NCBI GenBank assembly: GCA_964528425.1
Contig: CAZGTD010000009.1
Location: 7,078 to 71,077 of the forward strand
DNA: 64,000 bases
Direction: 5' to 3'
From: UBA3263 sp964528425
Lineage (GTDB): Bacteria > Bacteroidota > Bacteroidia > Bacteroidales > Muribaculaceae
Positions within the stretch are counted from its first letter, which is position 1. Each line of letters starts with the position of its first letter. The notes below the pieces were generated by a model. The model made no database searches, was not told where the DNA came from, and saw only the letters and a program-made list of their open reading frames with translations. This document shows positions 61,381 to 64,000 of this stretch, in pieces. A program made the position numbers and the translations under genes.

Positions 61381-63840
61381 CGGGTCTACGTCGCAGTGAA
61401 TTGCAACGCCGCGCAGTTTACCGGCAGCCTGCAGGCTGTCGGTAATGTTGCGTATAACTTCGCGGACCTTAGCCATAGATGCTGAAACTTCAATTTTCAG
61501 CATAAACCGTCGTATAAACATTGACTGCACACGCGAAACCGGTGGAGTGTCGGGTCCCGCAACGCGATTCCCCAATAGTGAACGCAACTGCTCGTTGAAT
61601 GCGAGAGCAACTTCGTGAACCGTATTTTCATCGCGATGGCGCAGATAAACGATTACCATGCGTGTGAATGGCGGAAAGAAGTGCTCCTTTCGTTGGGCGA
61701 GCTCATGATTATAGAAACCAATATAATCATGTGATTTGGCGAAGTTTATTACCGGATGGTCGGGTTGGCCGGTTTGAATAAGAACCGTGCCTGCCTTTTC
61801 GCGACGCCCCGCGCGACCGGCAACCTGCAACAGCATATTGAATGCGCGCTCCGACGCGCGGAAGTCCGGAAGATTTATAAGCGTATCGGCGCTAAGAACG
61901 GTTACTACTCTAACGCCATCAAAGTCGAGACCTTTAGTAACCATCTGAGTGCCGACGAGAATATCTGCCTTGCGTTGCGAAAAAGCTGTAATTATGTCGA
62001 GGTAGCCATCTTTATTTCGGGTGGTGTCCAGGTCCATTCGCAGAACTTTGGCTTTCGGAAATTCTTTTTCAACCAGATCTTCAATTTTTTCGGTACCGTA
62101 ACCGATAATTTCTATTGCAGGTTCATTGCAAACGGGACATGTTGTCGGCAACTGATACTCTGCTCCGCAGTAGTGGCAAACCAGGCGGTTTATTCGCCTG
62201 TGATATGTTAGAGAAACGTCGCAGTGGTCACATTTGGGAATATAGGCGCATTGTTTGCATCGGGCCATAGGGGCAAACCCACGGCGATTATGGAATATAA
62301 TGGCTTGATTTCCTTCATTGAGTGTTGTTTGAAGTTGTTGCTCTACCTCCGGTGCAAAAATAGAGTCGCGCCAATATTGTTTCCAATATTTTTTCATATC
62401 CACAATCTCAATTGTGGGGAGCTCTACTCCGCCGAAACGTTCGGTTAACTCTACCAGACCATAGCGACCGGTCTGCGCCTTATAATATGTTTCTACGGAT
62501 GGGGTGGCCGAACCGAGCAGAGTTTTGGCGCCGTGCATCGATGCGAGCACAATTGCGCAGTCGCGTGCATTATAGCGTGGAGCGGGGTCAAATTGCTTGT
62601 AGCTCGGCTCGTGCTCTTCATCAACGATAACCAGCCCTAAGTTTCTGAAAGGCAAAAAGACCGATGACCTGGCTCCGATAACCACTACGGGTTCACCAGA
62701 GCTTCGCATGCGCCGATAAATATCAACCCTCTCGTTGTCGGTGAATTTGCTGTGGTAAACAACTACCTTCGAGCCAAATACATTTTGCAAGCGAGATGTA
62801 AGCTGAGTCGTGAGCGCAATTTCGGGAACAAGAAAAAGAGCCTGCTTCCCTTGGCCCAGCATACGCTGAATCAGGTGGATGTATATTTCGGTTTTGCCAC
62901 TTGAGGTAACACCACGCAGAAGCGTAACGGCCTTTTGGTCGGTAACCCAGGTCTCCAGAATTGAGTTCAGGGCGGTTTGTTGAGCACCGGAGAGGGTAGG
63001 TAGGGGCTGCAGTTCGAGCCCTTCGCGTGGTGCGAAGCGATTTATCTCGCGCCGCTCAATGCTAATGATTCCTTTATCGGCTAATATCTTCAGAATGGCC
63101 GAAGTGCATCCTGCCTTTTCAAGCAATAGGGACTTATCGACTTCGAGTGAGCGGCCTGCAAGCTGCAGGGCGGTAAGCAGCAGGTGCTCCTGTTTGGGCG
63201 CAGATTTGACTTTCCGGAATGCAGCCGTGCGCCAGTCGGAACGCAATGATTCCGGGGGAAGGCACACAACTGTTTGACGCAATGATCTGTATCGCTCAAG
63301 AATCTTCTCGGAAACCATAAGCAGCCCGCGGTCTATTAGCCGGCTCAAAGTTGCCTCCGGCTTTTTAGATACTCCGGATTTGCGAACTAAATCTCCTAAT
63401 GAAAGTTTTGGTTCATGGCTTAGAACCTGAAGCATCAAGGCTTCCTCGTCGGTCAGTCCTTCAAGATTTGTCGCGTCGGCGTCGGGAGCGAGCTCGATAA
63501 AGGTTTCGCTTTCGAGTTTAAGACCCGCCGGTAGCGCGGCTTTCATAACGTCGCCAACAGAGCAGAGATAGTAATCGGCAATCCATTCCCAAAATTTCAG
63601 CTGAGGGTGAATAAGAATGGGTGTGTCGGCCGAATCGAGAACACGCTCAATCGGTTTGACTTCATACTTTTCAGGCTTGAGTGCGCAGGTTGAAGCGATT
63701 ATGCCTGTATAGAACTTTCGCCGACCAAAAGGAACCACTACGCGCGTGCCTATATGGACTTGAGATTCCATAGATTCCGGAACGGAATATGTGAAAGTGG
63801 CATTTAGCGGCAGCGGAAGTATTACGTCGACGAAAGACAT
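61375..63840 (-). CDS. priA: Primosomal protein N' (PriA helicase)
   Basis: The replication-restart 3'-5' helicase, 821 residues, with the N-terminal 3'-OH-binding domain (VILPLPLNATFTYSVPE, VVPFGRRKFYTGII), Walker A RGVTSSGKTEIYI, Walker B VIVDEEHEPSYKQFD, GSATPSVET, zinc ligands CKQCAYIPKCDHCD and CHYCGAEY with CPVCNEP, and helicase motifs QMVTKGLDFDGV and QVAGRAGRREK. No Bacteroidetes -7 box is obvious immediately upstream. It lies tail to tail with uvrA. Confidence 0.96.
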   Translation of the reverse strand: MSFVDVILPLPLNATFTYSVPESMESQVHIGTRVVVPFGRRKFYTGIIASTCALKPEKYEVKPIERVLDSADTPILIHPQLKFWEWIADYYLCSVGDVMKAALPAGLKLESETFIELAPDADATNLEGLTDEEALMLQVLSHEPKLSLGDLVRKSGVSKKPEATLSRLIDRGLLMVSEKILERYRSLRQTVVCLPPESLRSDWRTAAFRKVKSAPKQEHLLLTALQLAGRSLEVDKSLLLEKAGCTSAILKILADKGIISIERREINRFAPREGLELQPLPTLSGAQQTALNSILETWVTDQKAVTLLRGVTSSGKTEIYIHLIQRMLGQGKQALFLVPEIALTTQLTSRLQNVFGSKVVVYHSKFTDNERVDIYRRMRSSGEPVVVIGARSSVFLPFRNLGLVIVDEEHEPSYKQFDPAPRYNARDCAIVLASMHGAKTLLGSATPSVETYYKAQTGRYGLVELTERFGGVELPTIEIVDMKKYWKQYWRDSIFAPEVEQQLQTTLNEGNQAIIFHNRRGFAPMARCKQCAYIPKCDHCDVSLTYHRRINRLVCHYCGAEYQLPTTCPVCNEPAIEIIGYGTEKIEDLVEKEFPKAKVLRMDLDTTRNKDGYLDIITAFSQRKADILVGTQMVTKGLDFDGVRVVTVLSADTLINLPDFRASERAFNMLLQVAGRAGRREKAGTVLIQTGQPDHPVINFAKSHDYIGFYNHELAQRKEHFFPPFTRMVIVYLRHRDENTVHEVALAFNEQLRSLLGNRVAGPDTPPVSRVQSMFIRRFMLKIEVSASMAKVREVIRNITDSLQAAGKLRGVAIHCDVDPL

Positions 63841-63901
63841 TTTAACAATCTGAATTAACGCTTTTTAGGGAAATTTGCTATGAAATGGGCAAAAAAATTC
63901 G

Positions 63902-63910
63902 TAACTTTGC
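63902..63910 (+). promoter_or_regulatory. -7 element for a gene running off the window
   Basis: TAACTTTGC fits TAnnTTTG. The nearest TTTG upstream (63874-63877) is 24 bases away, longer than ideal. It points out of the window, with a leader of about 70 bases if the ATG at 63984 is used. Confidence 0.45.
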
Positions 63911-63983
63911 ATAAACAAACGTTCCTTTTAGAGCGTTTTAAGTACAAAGAAATTAAAAAGTATTATATACTTGAATTTTGGTT

Positions 63984-64000
63984 ATGAGGGAGGTGCGTGT
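63984..64000 (+). CDS. Possible first codons of a gene beyond the window
   Basis: ATG at 63984 opens a frame (MREVRV) that is still open at the window edge. Only six codons are visible, so neither its reality nor its function can be judged; the upstream -7 box is the only support. Confidence 0.2.

Overview
The window reads as a chromosomal segment of a gut-type Bacteroidales, most likely Muribaculaceae or a close relative. The support is in the sequence: many start sites sit just downstream of the Bacteroidetes sigma-ABfr promoter (-33 TTTG, about 19-21 bp, -7 TAnnTTTG); there is a GT3-type glycogen synthase next to a short glucan phosphorylase, a transcarbamylase-argB-argE-argH cluster, an LptD-like protein, DUF4924 and PF14905 families, and a secreted GH2 enzyme ending in a Por/T9SS-like C-terminal motif. 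The family-level assignment is inference. No rRNA, tRNA, CRISPR array, insertion sequence, prophage or attachment site was seen, and no gene-free stretch exceeds 300 bases.

Layout. 1-3207 (+): end of an arginine operon (transcarbamylase tail, argB, argE-like, argH). 11682-3200 (-): one compact six-gene run, lptD-like, metX, hom, aguA, aguB and a divergent dxs-like gene. 11755-13416 (+): AspT/YidE-type transporter, meeting a secreted alpha/beta hydrolase (-). 14711-18261 (+): a small-protein envelope cluster (two YtxH proteins, a holin-like YqjE-type protein, an unknown 91-residue protein, a winged-helix protein), then an exported choloylglycine-hydrolase-family enzyme and a DUF3298 lipoprotein. 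19910-18244 (-): RsmI-like methylase and WalJ-like MBL hydrolase. 20034-27274 (+): lipoprotein, giant GH2 beta-galactosidase, DEAD-box helicase. 32254-27334 (-): purL and an AmpG-like transporter. 32351-36188: OmpA-like protein (+), outer membrane barrel (-), lipoprotein with a TM segment and LuxR-like C-terminus (-). 40464-36303 (-): oxalate operon frc-oxc-AEC transporter. 40591-46395 (+): atypical Fur-family regulator, purA, DUF1015 protein, biotin-dependent carboxyltransferase, ZnuA-like lipoprotein. 46343-50642 (+): ABC ATPase, ApbE lipoprotein, FMN-binding/4Fe-4S membrane protein, acyltransferase, exported nitroreductase. 52097-50685 (-): PurF homologue without its catalytic cysteine. 56450-52183 (-): glgA-glgP. 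56891-56619 (-): HU. 57088-61380 (+): DUF4924, lytic transglycosylase, uvrA. 63840-61375 (-): priA.

How the genes work together. The oxalate operon has the gene order of E. coli yfdW-yfdU-yfdV and should activate oxalate to oxalyl-CoA, decarboxylate it to formyl-CoA plus CO2, and exchange substrate and product through the AEC carrier. The ApbE/FMN-binding/ferredoxin/nitroreductase set looks like an envelope electron-transfer module. AguA and AguB turn agmatine into putrescine; Hom and MetX take aspartate semialdehyde to O-acetylhomoserine; GlgA and GlgP make and degrade glycogen. The most notable oddities are the oxalate operon, the Cys-to-Gly PurF, the Fur-like protein without sensing histidines, the Dxs-like enzyme with an altered substrate pocket, and the YqjDEK-like small-protein cluster.
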